From: Paracidovorax avenae
GTDB lineage: Bacteria; Pseudomonadota; Gammaproteobacteria; Burkholderiales; Burkholderiaceae_C
Length of the DNA: 64,000 nucleotides
Direction of reading: 5' to 3'
Assembly: GCF_040892545.1 (NCBI RefSeq)
Contig: NZ_CP156079.1
Span: 2,391,501-2,455,500 of the forward strand
Every line of letters begins with the position of its first letter. The stretch's first letter is position 1. The notes beneath the pieces were generated by a model, which searched no databases, had not been told where the DNA came from, and saw only the letters and a list, made by a program, of their open reading frames with translations. A program made the translations under genes and the position numbers. Below, one piece after another: positions 26,794 through 35,560 of this stretch.

Positions 26794-27963
26794 TCAGAGC
26801 CGGCGCAGCCGCTGCACCGCCTCGCGCAGCGTCTCGTCGCGCTTGGCGAAGCAGAAGCGCACCACCCGCTGGTCGAACCCGTCGCCGTAGAACGGCGACA
26901 GCGGGATGGCGGCCACGCCGATCTCGCGCGTGAGCCACTGGCAGAACTCCACGTCGCCCAGGTCGCTCACCTGCGAGATGTCCACGCACTGGAAGTAGCT
27001 GCCCGCGCTCGGCAGCAGCTTCAGGCGCGAGCCTTCCAGGCCCTGGCGGAACAGGTCGCGCTTGGCCTGGTAGAAGGCCGGCAACTGCCGGTAGGGCGCC
27101 GGATCGGCGAGATAGGCGGCGAGGCCATGCTGCACGGGCGTGTTCACCGTGAACACGTTGAACTGGTGCACCTTGCGGAATTCGGCCATGAGCGGCGCGG
27201 GCGCGACCACCGTGCCCACCTTCCAGCCCGTGACGTGGAAGGTCTTGCCGAAGCTCGACACGATGAACGACCGCGCGGCCAGCCCGGGGAAGCGCGCAAC
27301 GCTCTGGTGCTCCGCACCGTCGAACACCATGTGCTCATAGACCTCGTCGCTGACCACGACCACCTCGGTGGGCGCGAGCAGCGCTTCGAGCGCGCGCATG
27401 TCCTCGTCCGTCCATACGGTGGCCGAGGGGTTGTGCGGGGTGTTGACGATGATCGCGCGCGTGCGCGGCGTGAGCGCGGCGGCGATGCGGCCGAAATCCG
27501 GCCGGAAGGTGCCGGGCGTGAGCGGCACGCGCACCGCCGTGCCGCCCGCCAGCTCCACGTTGGGCACGTAGCTGTCGTAGCAGGGATCGAGCACGATCAC
27601 CTCGTCTCCCGCCTGCACCACGGCCAGGATCGCCGTCAGGATGCCCTGCGTCGCGCCCGCCGTCACGGTGATCTCGGTGTCCGGAGAATAGGCCCGGCCG
27701 TGCAGCGCTTCGATCTTGCGCGCCACGGCCTGGCGCAGCGCCGGCACGCCCGGCATCGGCGGGTACTGGTTGTGGCCCGCGCGCATGGCGCCGGCCACCG
27801 CATCGACCAGGGCCGGATCGCAGTCGAAATCGGGGAAGCCCTGGCCCAGGTTCACGGCGCCGTGCTCCGCCGCCAGGGCGGACATCACGGCAAAGATCGT
27901 CGTGCCCACCTGGGGCAGCTTGCTGGGGAGGGCCGGCGTGCGCGCGGCAGCGGTGGTGTTCAT
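26794..27963 (-). CDS. PLP-dependent aminotransferase, YbdL/methionine aminotransferase-like
   Basis: A 389-residue fold-type I aminotransferase. AVNLGQGFPDFDCDP and the following HNQYPPMPGVPALRQAV are hallmarks of the YbdL/kynurenine aminotransferase subgroup. Other conserved points are NTPHNPSATVW, the SDEVYEHMVFDG block, and the PLP lysine in SFGKTFHVTGWKVGT. E. coli YbdL prefers methionine, and relatives handle kynurenine or glutamine. The enzyme is cytoplasmic and makes 2-oxo acids. It lies downstream of the cysB-like gene on the same strand with a gap of 19 bases, so co-expression with a sulphur regulator would fit a methionine-related role. Confidence 0.85.
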   Translation of the reverse strand: MNTTAAARTPALPSKLPQVGTTIFAVMSALAAEHGAVNLGQGFPDFDCDPALVDAVAGAMRAGHNQYPPMPGVPALRQAVARKIEALHGRAYSPDTEITVTAGATQGILTAILAVVQAGDEVIVLDPCYDSYVPNVELAGGTAVRVPLTPGTFRPDFGRIAAALTPRTRAIIVNTPHNPSATVWTDEDMRALEALLAPTEVVVVSDEVYEHMVFDGAEHQSVARFPGLAARSFIVSSFGKTFHVTGWKVGTVVAPAPLMAEFRKVHQFNVFTVNTPVQHGLAAYLADPAPYRQLPAFYQAKRDLFRQGLEGSRLKLLPSAGSYFQCVDISQVSDLGDVEFCQWLTREIGVAAIPLSPFYGDGFDQRVVRFCFAKRDETLREAVQRLRRL

Positions 27964-27982
27964 GTGCGTGGGAGGCAGGAAA

Positions 27983-28924
27983 TCAAAGCTCGTAGTCGTT
28001 CACGTGCCCGGTCATCGCGCGGGCCACGAGTTCGCGGTTCAGCCGGTCGCTGAGCAGCTCCGCGAATTTATAGACGAAGTTGCGCAGGTAGGCGCCGCGC
28101 TTGAAGGCCACGCGCGCCACGCTCTGTCCGAACAGGTGGCCGACCGGCCGCACCACCAGGTCGCCCAGCGGATCGTCGCGCATGGCCATCTCGGCCACGA
28201 TGCCCACGCCCAGGCCCAGGCGCACGTAGGTCTTGATCACGTCGGAGTCGATGGCCTCCAGCACGATGCGCGGCTGCAGCTTGCGCGCGGCGAAGGCCTG
28301 GTCGATCTTGCCGCGCCCCGTGAACGAGGGGTGGTAGGTGATGAGGGATTCGTGGGCGATGTCGTCCACGCTGATGCGCTCCTGCTGCGCCAGCGGATGG
28401 CCCGAGGGCATCACCAGCACGTGCTGCCATTCGTAGCAGGGCAGGGTGACGAGGTCCGGGTAGTCGGCGAGCGATTCCGTCGCCATGCCGATCTCCGCCA
28501 CTTCGTCGATCACCATGCGCGCCACCTCGTGCGGCGTGGCCTGGTGCAGGCTCACGTTCACCTTGGGATAGGCCTCGCGTAGCTTCGCCACAGGCACCGG
28601 CAGCACGTAGCGCGCCTGCGTGTGGGTGGTGGCGATGCTCAGCGTGCCGCTGTCCTGCGCGCTGAACTGCTCGCCGATGCGCTTGAGGTTGCCCACCTCG
28701 CGCATGATCAGCTCGATGCTCTTGAGCACGTGCTGCCCGGGTTCGGTGATGCGCTTGAGCCGCTTGCCGTGGCGCGCGAAGATGTCCACGCCCAGCTCGT
28801 CTTCCAGTTCGATGATGGCCTTGGACACCCCGGGCTGCGAGGTGTGGAGCGCCTTGGCGGCCTCCGTCAGGTTGAGGTTGCGGCGGGCGGCTTCCTGGAC
28901 GAAGCGGAACTGGTGCAGGTTCAT
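27983..28924 (-). CDS. cysB: LysR-type sulphur regulator CysB
   Basis: A 313-residue LysR regulator of the CysB/Cbl branch. MNLHQFRFVQEAARRNLNLT begins a helix-turn-helix with SQPGVSKAIIELEDELGVDIF. TTHTQARYVLPVPVAKLRE is the characteristic N-acetylserine/sulfate-pocket strand of CysB, and YHPSFTGRGKIDQAF is also typical of the family. CysB activates sulfate assimilation and organosulfur use when sulphur is limiting. The gene lies upstream of the aminotransferase and downstream of the chelatase-like gene, all on the minus strand, giving a plausible sulphur-related group. Confidence 0.9.
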   Translation of the reverse strand: MNLHQFRFVQEAARRNLNLTEAAKALHTSQPGVSKAIIELEDELGVDIFARHGKRLKRITEPGQHVLKSIELIMREVGNLKRIGEQFSAQDSGTLSIATTHTQARYVLPVPVAKLREAYPKVNVSLHQATPHEVARMVIDEVAEIGMATESLADYPDLVTLPCYEWQHVLVMPSGHPLAQQERISVDDIAHESLITYHPSFTGRGKIDQAFAARKLQPRIVLEAIDSDVIKTYVRLGLGVGIVAEMAMRDDPLGDLVVRPVGHLFGQSVARVAFKRGAYLRNFVYKFAELLSDRLNRELVARAMTGHVNDYEL

Positions 28925-29037
28925 ATCTGATTGCTGCTAAGGATTCCCTTGATTATGCGGCAATCGTCTAAGCCATCGGCGTGACCCGGACGCAAAAATA
29001 ATCCACTGCCGCCGGCCATGGCGGCGCGCGCACCGCG

Positions 29038-29448
29038 TCAATGCCCCGCGGGGGGCTCGACCGAGGCGATCTCCGCCATCAGCGCCGTCATGCGCGCATC
29101 CTCGCCGATGGCGCCCTGCACGGTGATGGCCATGTCCGGGTGCTCGGCGCGCAGCGCCTGCACCAGTTGCGGAAGATCTTCCCGCGCATGCTTGCCGGTG
29201 CCCAGGAACATCGGCACCACCGTGAGCCGGCGCACGCCCCGCGCCGCCAGTTCGCGCACTGCGGCGGGCAGGTCGGGCTCTGCGAGTTCCAGGTAGGCGC
29301 AGCGCACCTCCAGCCCGGGCGACTGCTGCCGCATGCGGGCTTCCACGGCCTCGATCGGGGCGCGCCAGAGCGGATCGCGCGAGCCGTGGGCGAACAGCAC
29401 CACGCCGCGAGGGCCGCCGGCCCCGGATGTGTCGTGCACCATGTTCAT
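29038..29448 (-). CDS. CbiX/SirB-type sirohydrochlorin chelatase
   Basis: A 136-residue short-form chelatase. VVLFAHGSRDPLWRAPIEA carries the metal-binding histidine of the CbiX family, and VVPMFLGTGKHAREDLPQLV carries the second. Small CbiX proteins insert cobalt or iron into sirohydrochlorin; with cysB close by, a role in making sirohaem for sulfite reductase is reasonable but not proven. The ATG overlaps the lptG stop by four bases (ATGA), so it is translated from the lptF-lptG transcript. A second ATG two codons later is an alternative start. Confidence 0.85.
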   Translation of the reverse strand: MNMVHDTSGAGGPRGVVLFAHGSRDPLWRAPIEAVEARMRQQSPGLEVRCAYLELAEPDLPAAVRELAARGVRRLTVVPMFLGTGKHAREDLPQLVQALRAEHPDMAITVQGAIGEDARMTALMAEIASVEPPAGH

Positions 29449-30542
29449 CGCCTCAGCACCAGCCAGCCGAACGCCCCGAGCGACAGCAGCGAATAGATGA
29501 TGCCCGGCGCGGCCGCGGTGAGCCAGGGCGACCAGTTCTGCAGGTTGCCCGCATAGCCGAACACGTTGTTGAGCAAAAAGAAGCTGATCCCCGCCATCAC
29601 CCCGCCGAACACATAGCCGGCAATGCCACCGGAGCGGAAGTGCAGGTAGGCGAAGGGCAGCGACAACACCACCATCACCAGGCAGCTCAGGGGATAGAAG
29701 ACCTTGCGCCAGAACTCGATCTCGTACTTCTGCGCCGCCTGGCCGTTGGATTCCAGGTGGCGGATGTACTGGAACAGGTCGATCGTCGCCATGCGGTCGG
29801 GCTTGAGCAGCGATGCCGCCACCATGTCGGCGCTGATGTGCGTGGGCCAGCGGAAGCTGGGCTCCTGCAGCCGCTCCACGTGCGCCTCGGCCTCGCCGCG
29901 GCGGTGGAAGACGCTGCGCCTGACGTCGCGCAGTTCCCAGGCGTCCGCGCCGAACTCGCCCGACGCCGCCTGCAGGGTGGAGGCCAGGCGCCCGTCGCCG
30001 TCGAATTCGAAGATACGCACGTTGCTCATGCCGCCGTCGTGCCGCAGCGCGCGCACGTTCACCGCCACGGAGCGGTCACCCTGGCGCTCCTTCAGCCAGG
30101 CCCCGGTCGCGCCGGTGGTGATCTGGCCCAGGTAGCGGGCCCGCACGAGCTGCGCGAGCCGGTCCGTCGCGGGCGCGAGGTAGTCGCCCACGGCGAAGGT
30201 GAGCATCACGAAGCCCAGGCCCAGCACCAGCAGCGTGCGCAGGGCGCGCCACGGCCCCAGCCCGCTGGTGCGCATGATGGTGAATTCGGAGCTCTGTGCG
30301 AAGCGCGCCATCACGAAGATCGTGCCGATCAGCACGGTGATCGGCAGCAGCTCGTACAGGTGGCTCGGGATGCCGAGCGCCACGTAGAGCAGCGCGTGCG
30401 ACATCTGGTAGCCCTCGACGCGGCCGACGTAGCGCAGCTCGTCCACCATGTCGAAGAAGAAGAACAGCGCCAGGAAGCCCAGGGTGACGAAGCCCACGGC
30501 GGCCAGGGCTTCGCGGTAGATGAGTCCGCGGATCGTCTTCAT
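29445..30542 (-). CDS. lptG: Lipopolysaccharide export permease LptG
   Basis: A 365-residue inner-membrane protein of the YjgP/YjgQ family. It has an N-terminal helix pair (MKTIRGLIYREALAAVGFVT), helices around 65-130 with MARFAQSSEFTIMRTSGLG, which contacts the LptB ATPase, a central periplasmic beta-jellyroll, and three C-terminal helices. With LptF and LptB it extracts LPS from the inner membrane and feeds the LptC-A-D bridge. The start overlaps the lptF stop (ATGA). lptB is not in the window, as is usual. Confidence 0.93.
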   Translation of the reverse strand: MKTIRGLIYREALAAVGFVTLGFLALFFFFDMVDELRYVGRVEGYQMSHALLYVALGIPSHLYELLPITVLIGTIFVMARFAQSSEFTIMRTSGLGPWRALRTLLVLGLGFVMLTFAVGDYLAPATDRLAQLVRARYLGQITTGATGAWLKERQGDRSVAVNVRALRHDGGMSNVRIFEFDGDGRLASTLQAASGEFGADAWELRDVRRSVFHRRGEAEAHVERLQEPSFRWPTHISADMVAASLLKPDRMATIDLFQYIRHLESNGQAAQKYEIEFWRKVFYPLSCLVMVVLSLPFAYLHFRSGGIAGYVFGGVMAGISFFLLNNVFGYAGNLQNWSPWLTAAAPGIIYSLLSLGAFGWLVLRR

Positions 30543-31636
30543 GCGGACCTCCGTGCGCGCAGGGACGGCAGCCGCGGCGACCAGCGGTTGTGGCGCGCCA
30601 CGAGCAGCAGCATCGCCAGCGCCAGCGTGCCACCGTGCAGCGCGACCATGAAGGCGCCCAGGCTCAGGCGGCCCGCACCCACCCAGTTCTGTCCGAAGGT
30701 CATGAGGTTGTAATAGACCACGAAGGCGAAGAGCGCGAACACCAGGCTGGTGCTGCGCGCTGCGCGCGGATTGGCGCTGGCCACGGCCAGCCCCAGCACC
30801 ACGAAGTTGAGCGCGGCGAGCGCCAGGCCGAAGCGCCACCCGAGTTCGGCGCGGAACACCGGATCGCTGGAGGCGAACAGCTGCGCCGTGCTGCGGGTCT
30901 TGACCGCGGCGTCGTCGCTGGAATTGCTGGCGGCGCCGCCGATCCGCGTGCCGTACTCGGTGAACTCGCTCACCTTCAGCCCGGGCTTGTCCAGCGTGGT
31001 TTCCAGGCGCTGCCCGTCGCTCAGCAGGGCCATGCGCTGGGTGCCCTGGGTTTCCAGGCGCGCGCTGCGGGCCGAGGTGACGGTCTCGCGGCCGTGCTCG
31101 CTGGAGGCGATGAACACGTTGGTGGCCTGCTGGTTGTCAGGCGTTTCGCGGTCGATGAAGAACACGCGGGCGCCGTTGGCCGACTCCTGGAACTCGCCCG
31201 GGGCGATGCGGTCCACGTCGCTGCGCTGTTCGTACTGCACCTTGAGCTCCTGGATCTGCTGGTTGGCCCAGGGCCAGATCAGCAGCGCCAGCGTGGCGAT
31301 CGCCAGGATCACCGGCCAGGCGAAGCGCAGCAGCGGCGGCAGCAGGTGCAGCATGCCGCGTCCGCTCGCGAACCAGATGACCATCTCGCTTTCGCGGTAC
31401 ATGCGCGCCAGGGCACCGACCACGGCCACGAACAGGCTGAGGGTGAGGATGGTGGGCAGCTGGCCGAGCACGGTGAAGCCCATCACGAGCATCACGTCCG
31501 AGGGGTTCACGCTGCCGCGCGACGCCTGGCCGAGCGTGCGGATCAGCATCATGGTCATGACCACGGTGACCAGCACCACCAGCGTCGCTCCGAAGCTGCG
31601 GGCCAGTTCCTTGCGAATGGATGAATCGAATAACAT
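30539..31636 (-). CDS. lptF: Lipopolysaccharide export permease LptF
   Basis: A 365-residue YjgP/YjgQ-family permease. MLFDSSIRKELARSFGATLV begins the first helix, MYRESEMVIWFASGRGM forms the cytoplasmic coupling region for LptB, and a periplasmic jellyroll (about 140-260) is followed by three helices. It is the partner of LptG in the LPS-extracting ABC transporter. It is divergent from pepA, with only 23 bases between the two start codons, so the two promoters must overlap or extend into each other's coding sequence, an arrangement common in proteobacteria. Confidence 0.93.
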   Translation of the reverse strand: MLFDSSIRKELARSFGATLVVLVTVVMTMMLIRTLGQASRGSVNPSDVMLVMGFTVLGQLPTILTLSLFVAVVGALARMYRESEMVIWFASGRGMLHLLPPLLRFAWPVILAIATLALLIWPWANQQIQELKVQYEQRSDVDRIAPGEFQESANGARVFFIDRETPDNQQATNVFIASSEHGRETVTSARSARLETQGTQRMALLSDGQRLETTLDKPGLKVSEFTEYGTRIGGAASNSSDDAAVKTRSTAQLFASSDPVFRAELGWRFGLALAALNFVVLGLAVASANPRAARSTSLVFALFAFVVYYNLMTFGQNWVGAGRLSLGAFMVALHGGTLALAMLLLVARHNRWSPRLPSLRARRSA

Positions 31637-31659
31637 TGGCTCGAAGGAAAACGCCGATT

Positions 31660-33210
31660 ATGAACTTCGATCTGAAGACCCTGTCCCTGGCCTCCGCCGC
31701 CGCCGAGAAATGCGACCTGCTCGCCGTGCTGGTACCCGAGGGCTTCAAGCCCGGCGGCGATGCGCTCTCCGCCCTGGTGGCGCTGGCGATCCGCCAGGGG
31801 GACTTCGAAACCAAGCCCGGCAAGAGCCTCGCGCTGTACCAGGCGCCTGCCGTCTCTGCGCGGCGCGTGCTGCTGCTCGGGGCCGGCGACGGCGGCGCGC
31901 GCGCGGTGCGCCAGGCGCTGGCCGGTGCGGCAGCGCACTGGAAGGCGCCCCAGGTCAAGCGCGCGGCCGTGTGCCTCGCGGCTCTGTCCGACGGCGGCGC
32001 GGCGGCCTGCACGGCCGTGCAGGCCGTGGCGGAGGCCAGCTATGTCTATACGGCCACCAAGTCCCAGTCCGAGCCGCGCGCGCTTTCGCGCGTGGTGATC
32101 GGCGTGGCCGATGCCGCTGCGGCCAAGGCCGGATTCGCCCGCGGGAGGGCGCTGGCGCTGGGCATCGAATACGCCCGCGAATGGGCCAACCGCCCAGGCA
32201 ACCACGCCACGCCCACCCTGCTGGCCGGAGCCGCCAAGGCGCTCGCCAAGCACGGCCCCATCCAGGTCAAGGTGATGGGGCCCGCGGAAGTGCAGAAGCT
32301 CGGCATGGGCGCCTTCATGGCGGTGGCCAGGGGCTCCGAGGAGCCCCTGCGCTTCATCGAGCTGCGCTACCAGGGCGCGGGCCGCTCCGAGGCGCCCGTG
32401 GCGCTCATCGGCAAGGGCATCACCTTCGATACCGGCGGCATCTCGATCAAGCCCGCCGGCGAAATGGACGAGATGAAGTTCGACATGGGCGGCGCCGCCA
32501 GCGTGCTGGGCGTGTTCCGCGCGCTGGCCGAACTGCGGCCCGCCATCAACGTGGTCGGCCTCATCCCGGCCTGCGAGAACATGCCCGACGGCCGTGCCGT
32601 CAAGCCGGGCGACGTGGTCACCAGCCTGAGCGGCCAGACCATCGAGGTGCTCAACACCGACGCCGAAGGCCGGCTCGTGCTGTGCGACGCCATCGCCTAC
32701 GCGGCCCGCTTCAAGCCCTCGGCCATGGTGGACATCGCCACGCTGACCGGCGCCTGCGTGGTGGCCCTCGGCGGGGTGCGCAGCGGCCTGTTCGCCAACG
32801 ACGAGGCCCTGGCGGCCCGGCTGCAGTCCGCGGGCGAGGCGGCGCTGGATCCGTGCTGGCGCATGCCGCTGGACGACGAATACGCCGAAGGCCTGAAGAG
32901 CAACTTCGCCGACATGGGCAACGTGGCGGGGCGCGCGGCCGGGGCTGTCACGGCCGCCAAGTTCCTGCAGAAATTCGTGGACGGCAAGCCCTGGGCCCAC
33001 CTGGACATCGCGGGCACCGCGTGGAAGAGCGGTGGCGCCAAGGGCGCCACCGGCCGTCCGGTGGGCCTGCTGGTGCAGTTCCTGCTCGATTCCGCGCAGG
33101 CCCCGGCGCCCCGTGCGCGCTCCGGCGCGGCTGCCGCGCCGGCCTCCGGCGCGGCTGCGGCGCCGGCCTCCGGCGCGGGCCGGGCACGCCGCGCGGCCCG
33201 CGCCGCCTGA
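31660..33210 (+). CDS. pepA: Leucyl aminopeptidase PepA with repetitive C-terminal tail
   Basis: A 516-residue M17 aminopeptidase. The two-zinc active site is seen in IGKGITFDTGGISIKP, EMKFDMGGAASVLG and NTDAEGRLVLCDAIAYA. It removes N-terminal residues from peptides in the cytoplasm; PepA also binds DNA in some bacteria. The family core ends around GRPVGLLVQFLL. After it comes an extra tail of about 35 residues, rich in Ala, Pro and Arg, built on an eight-residue repeat (SGAAAAPA twice) and ending in RARRAARAA. The ATG at 31660 fits the family start; an in-frame ATG 13 codons upstream would overlap lptF. Confidence 0.93.
   Translation: MNFDLKTLSLASAAAEKCDLLAVLVPEGFKPGGDALSALVALAIRQGDFETKPGKSLALYQAPAVSARRVLLLGAGDGGARAVRQALAGAAAHWKAPQVKRAAVCLAALSDGGAAACTAVQAVAEASYVYTATKSQSEPRALSRVVIGVADAAAAKAGFARGRALALGIEYAREWANRPGNHATPTLLAGAAKALAKHGPIQVKVMGPAEVQKLGMGAFMAVARGSEEPLRFIELRYQGAGRSEAPVALIGKGITFDTGGISIKPAGEMDEMKFDMGGAASVLGVFRALAELRPAINVVGLIPACENMPDGRAVKPGDVVTSLSGQTIEVLNTDAEGRLVLCDAIAYAARFKPSAMVDIATLTGACVVALGGVRSGLFANDEALAARLQSAGEAALDPCWRMPLDDEYAEGLKSNFADMGNVAGRAAGAVTAAKFLQKFVDGKPWAHLDIAGTAWKSGGAKGATGRPVGLLVQFLLDSAQAPAPRARSGAAAAPASGAAAAPASGAGRARRAARAA
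33121..33179 (+). repeat. 24-bp tandem repeat inside pepA
   Basis: Two 24-base units (33121-33144 and 33145-33168), differing at one base, are followed by an 11-base partial copy. They encode SGAAAAPA twice and SGA in the C-terminal tail of PepA. Unit length is a multiple of three, so copy-number change would lengthen or shorten the tail without a frameshift. Confidence 0.85.
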
Positions 33211-33245
33211 ACACGGATGCCGCTGCCGTGCCCCTGGATCCCGGC

Positions 33246-33680
33246 ATGACCGAGATCGCCTTCCACTTCAACGCGCCCGACAAGCTGGCCTATGCGTGCC
33301 GTTTCGCGCGCAAGGCCCTGCGCAACGACGCGCTCCTGGTGATCACCGGGCCCGCGCCCGTGCTCGACGCGATGGACCGCGCGCTGTGGGCCCTGAGCCC
33401 GCAGGACTTCCTGGCGCACTGCCGCCAGGAAGACGAGCCCGAGTTGCGCGAGGCCTCGCCCGTGCTGCTGGCTGCCGACCCGCGTACCGTCGCGCGCCCC
33501 GATGTCCTGCTGAACCTCGGGGCCTCCGTGCCCGAGGGTTTCGAGCGCTTCGCGCGGCTCGTCGAGGTGGTGAGCGCGCACGACGACGGGGACCGGGCCG
33601 GTGCGCGCGAGCGCTGGCGGCACTACGCGCAGCGGGGCTACGGCATCGTCCGCCACGACCTGGTGCTGAAGGGAGGTTGA
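33246..33680 (+). CDS. holC: DNA polymerase III chi subunit
   Basis: A 144-residue HolC. Family features are the N-terminal TEIAFHFNAPDKLAYACRFA, LVITGPAPVLDAMDRALW, LSPQDFLAHCRQ and the VLLNLGASVPEGFERFARLV block. Chi links the clamp loader to single-strand-binding protein during replication. holC follows pepA in many proteobacteria, as here (35-base gap). The frame continues open upstream, but homology and the neighbouring gene place the start at ATG 33246. Confidence 0.9.
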   Translation: MTEIAFHFNAPDKLAYACRFARKALRNDALLVITGPAPVLDAMDRALWALSPQDFLAHCRQEDEPELREASPVLLAADPRTVARPDVLLNLGASVPEGFERFARLVEVVSAHDDGDRAGARERWRHYAQRGYGIVRHDLVLKGG

Positions 33681-33683
33681 GCC

Positions 33684-34220
33684 GTGCCCATGCCGCCGAA
33701 GCAGCCCCCCAGATTCGTGCCGACGCTCACCGATGTGGTGCAGGTGACCGGGGCCGTGCCCGGGAGCGGCCCGCTGCCGGGCGTGCAGGCACCGGCACCG
33801 GTCCCGGTGGCCCCGCCTGCAGGGCCCGTGCCGGCCGTGGCGCCGTGGCCGGCGATGCCTCCGGCGGGCGAACCGGTCTCCGCCGTGGCCTTGAACCATC
33901 TCCCGGCCGCCACACCGGCCAGCGCTCCGGCACCCGCCGCGCCGGTGCCTGCTGCGCCTTCGCCTGCGTCCGCATCATCGCAGCCCGCGCCGGCCCCCGA
34001 TTTCTCGGGCATCGAGGAAGTGGTCATCCACCGCATCATCCAGCGCGTGGACGTGGTGCTGGACCAGCGCCTGCGCGAAGCCATCGCCACGGTGGTCCAG
34101 GAGCAGACCCGCTCCATGGTGCCGCGCCTGCGCGAAGAGGTGGAATCCGTCGTGCGCCACGCCGTGTACGAAGCCGTGGCGGACGAACTGGCGTCGCCCG
34201 GCAGCCCTGCGCAACGCTGA
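33684..34220 (+). CDS. Pro/Ala-rich protein with C-terminal helical domain (DUF2486-like)
   Basis: A 178-residue protein of unknown function. The N-terminus PRFVPTLTDVVQV resembles the start of the DUF2486-type proteins that sit beside holC in Burkholderiales. Residues about 25-105 are a low-complexity linker of Pro, Ala, Val and Ser. Residues about 108-170 are amphipathic helix (VVIHRIIQRVDVVLDQRLRE and REEVESVVRHAVYEAVADEL), likely a coiled coil or oligomerisation segment. The GTG at 33684 is supported by GGGAGG eight bases upstream; an ATG two codons later is possible. It lies three bases after holC, in the same operon. Confidence 0.7.
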   Translation: MPMPPKQPPRFVPTLTDVVQVTGAVPGSGPLPGVQAPAPVPVAPPAGPVPAVAPWPAMPPAGEPVSAVALNHLPAATPASAPAPAAPVPAAPSPASASSQPAPAPDFSGIEEVVIHRIIQRVDVVLDQRLREAIATVVQEQTRSMVPRLREEVESVVRHAVYEAVADELASPGSPAQR

Positions 34221-34378
34221 TACCTGGCGCCCGCGGGCGCGCCCCTAGGGTAACCCCCTGTGGTTTTCGGTCACTTTCCCTCGCATCTACGGGTGCCCTG
34301 GCCCATAAATTGCGATATGTTTCCGGCGCTGGGGGAAAAAACAAAGGTTCTCAGCGATCACCCTTTATGGAGATTCAT

Positions 34379-35509
34379 ATGCAATTGAAGTTGAAACTGA
34401 CCGTGGTTGCCGCTATCGCGGCGTTTGCCGGTGTCGCCTCTGCACAAGAACAGGTGGTGAAGATCGGCCACGTGGGACCGGTTTCTGGCCCTCAGGCTCA
34501 CTACGGCAAGGACAACGAAAACGGCGCCCGCATGGCTGTCGAGGAACTGAATGCCCAGGGGGTCACGATCGGCGGCAAGAAGATCAAGTTCGAATTGCAG
34601 GCTGAAGACGACGCCGCAGATCCGAAGCAGGGCACGGCCGCTGCCCAGAAGCTGTGCGACGCCAAGGTCGCCGGCGTGGTGGGCCACCTGAATTCCGGCA
34701 CCACGATCCCCGCATCGAAGGTGTACAACGACTGCGGCATCCCGCACGTCACCGGCGCCGCCACCAACCCCAACCTGACCAAGCCCGGCTACAAGACCAC
34801 GTTCCGCATCATCGCGAACGACAACGCCCTGGGCGCCGGCCTGGCCGCCTACGCTTCCGACACGCTGAAGCTCAAGACCGTGGCCATCATCGACGACCGC
34901 ACGGCCTACGGCCAGGGCGTGGCCGATGTGTTCAAGAAGACCGCCGCCACCAAGGGCATCAAGGTGGTGGACGAGCAGTTCACGACCGACAAGGCCACTG
35001 ACTTCATGGCCATCCTGACGGCCATCAAGTCCAAGAACCCCGACGCCATCTTCTACGGCGGCATGGACCCGCAGGCCGGCCCGATGCTGCGCCAGATGGA
35101 ACAGCTGGGCATGGCCAACGTGAAGTACTTCGGCGGCGACGGCATCTGCACGGCCGAAGTGGCCAAGCTGGCCGCTGGCGCCAAGACCCTGGCGAACGTG
35201 ATCTGCGCCGAAGGCGGCGCCTCGCTGGCCAAGATGCCCGGCGGCACGGCCTGGAAGGCCAAGTACGACGCCAAGTACCCCGGCCAGTTCCAGGTGTACA
35301 GCCCCTACACCTACGACGCCACCATGCTGCTGGTCGATGCCATGAAGCGTGCCAACTCCTGGGATCCCAAGGTGTACATCCCCGAGCTGGCCAAGTCCAA
35401 CTACAAGGGCGTGACGGCCCAGATCGCCTTCGAGCCGAACGGCGAGCTGAAGAACCCCGCCATCACCCTGTACACGTACAAGGACGGCAAGAAGATGCCC
35501 CTGAACTGA
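34379..35509 (+). CDS. Branched-chain amino-acid ABC transporter binding protein (LivJ/LivK-like)
   Basis: A 376-residue type I binding protein with a signal peptide (about 1-22, ending GVASA). KIGHVGPVSGPQAHYGKDNE, VVGHLNSGTTIPASKVYND, and DDRTAYGQGVADVFKK are characteristic of Leu/Ile/Val receptors and conserved in the ligand pocket. A GGAG site precedes the ATG. Codon choice is strongly biased (almost only AAG, CTG and GGC), typical of a highly expressed gene. It stands alone with its own terminator; the membrane components must be elsewhere. Confidence 0.92.
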   Translation: MQLKLKLTVVAAIAAFAGVASAQEQVVKIGHVGPVSGPQAHYGKDNENGARMAVEELNAQGVTIGGKKIKFELQAEDDAADPKQGTAAAQKLCDAKVAGVVGHLNSGTTIPASKVYNDCGIPHVTGAATNPNLTKPGYKTTFRIIANDNALGAGLAAYASDTLKLKTVAIIDDRTAYGQGVADVFKKTAATKGIKVVDEQFTTDKATDFMAILTAIKSKNPDAIFYGGMDPQAGPMLRQMEQLGMANVKYFGGDGICTAEVAKLAAGAKTLANVICAEGGASLAKMPGGTAWKAKYDAKYPGQFQVYSPYTYDATMLLVDAMKRANSWDPKVYIPELAKSNYKGVTAQIAFEPNGELKNPAITLYTYKDGKKMPLN

Positions 35510-35530
35510 TACGGCTCGCCCGTTTCAGCG

Positions 35531-35560
35531 AAAAGGCCTCCGCGTGCGGAGGCCTTTTTT
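35531..35560 (+). terminator. Rho-independent terminator after LivJ-like gene
   Basis: AAAAGGCCTCCG, loop CGTG, CGGAGGCCTTTTTT: an eight-pair GC stem extended by A-T pairs and ending in a T run. The symmetric A and T flanks would let it work in both directions, also ending transcription of the converging LysR gene. Confidence 0.9.
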
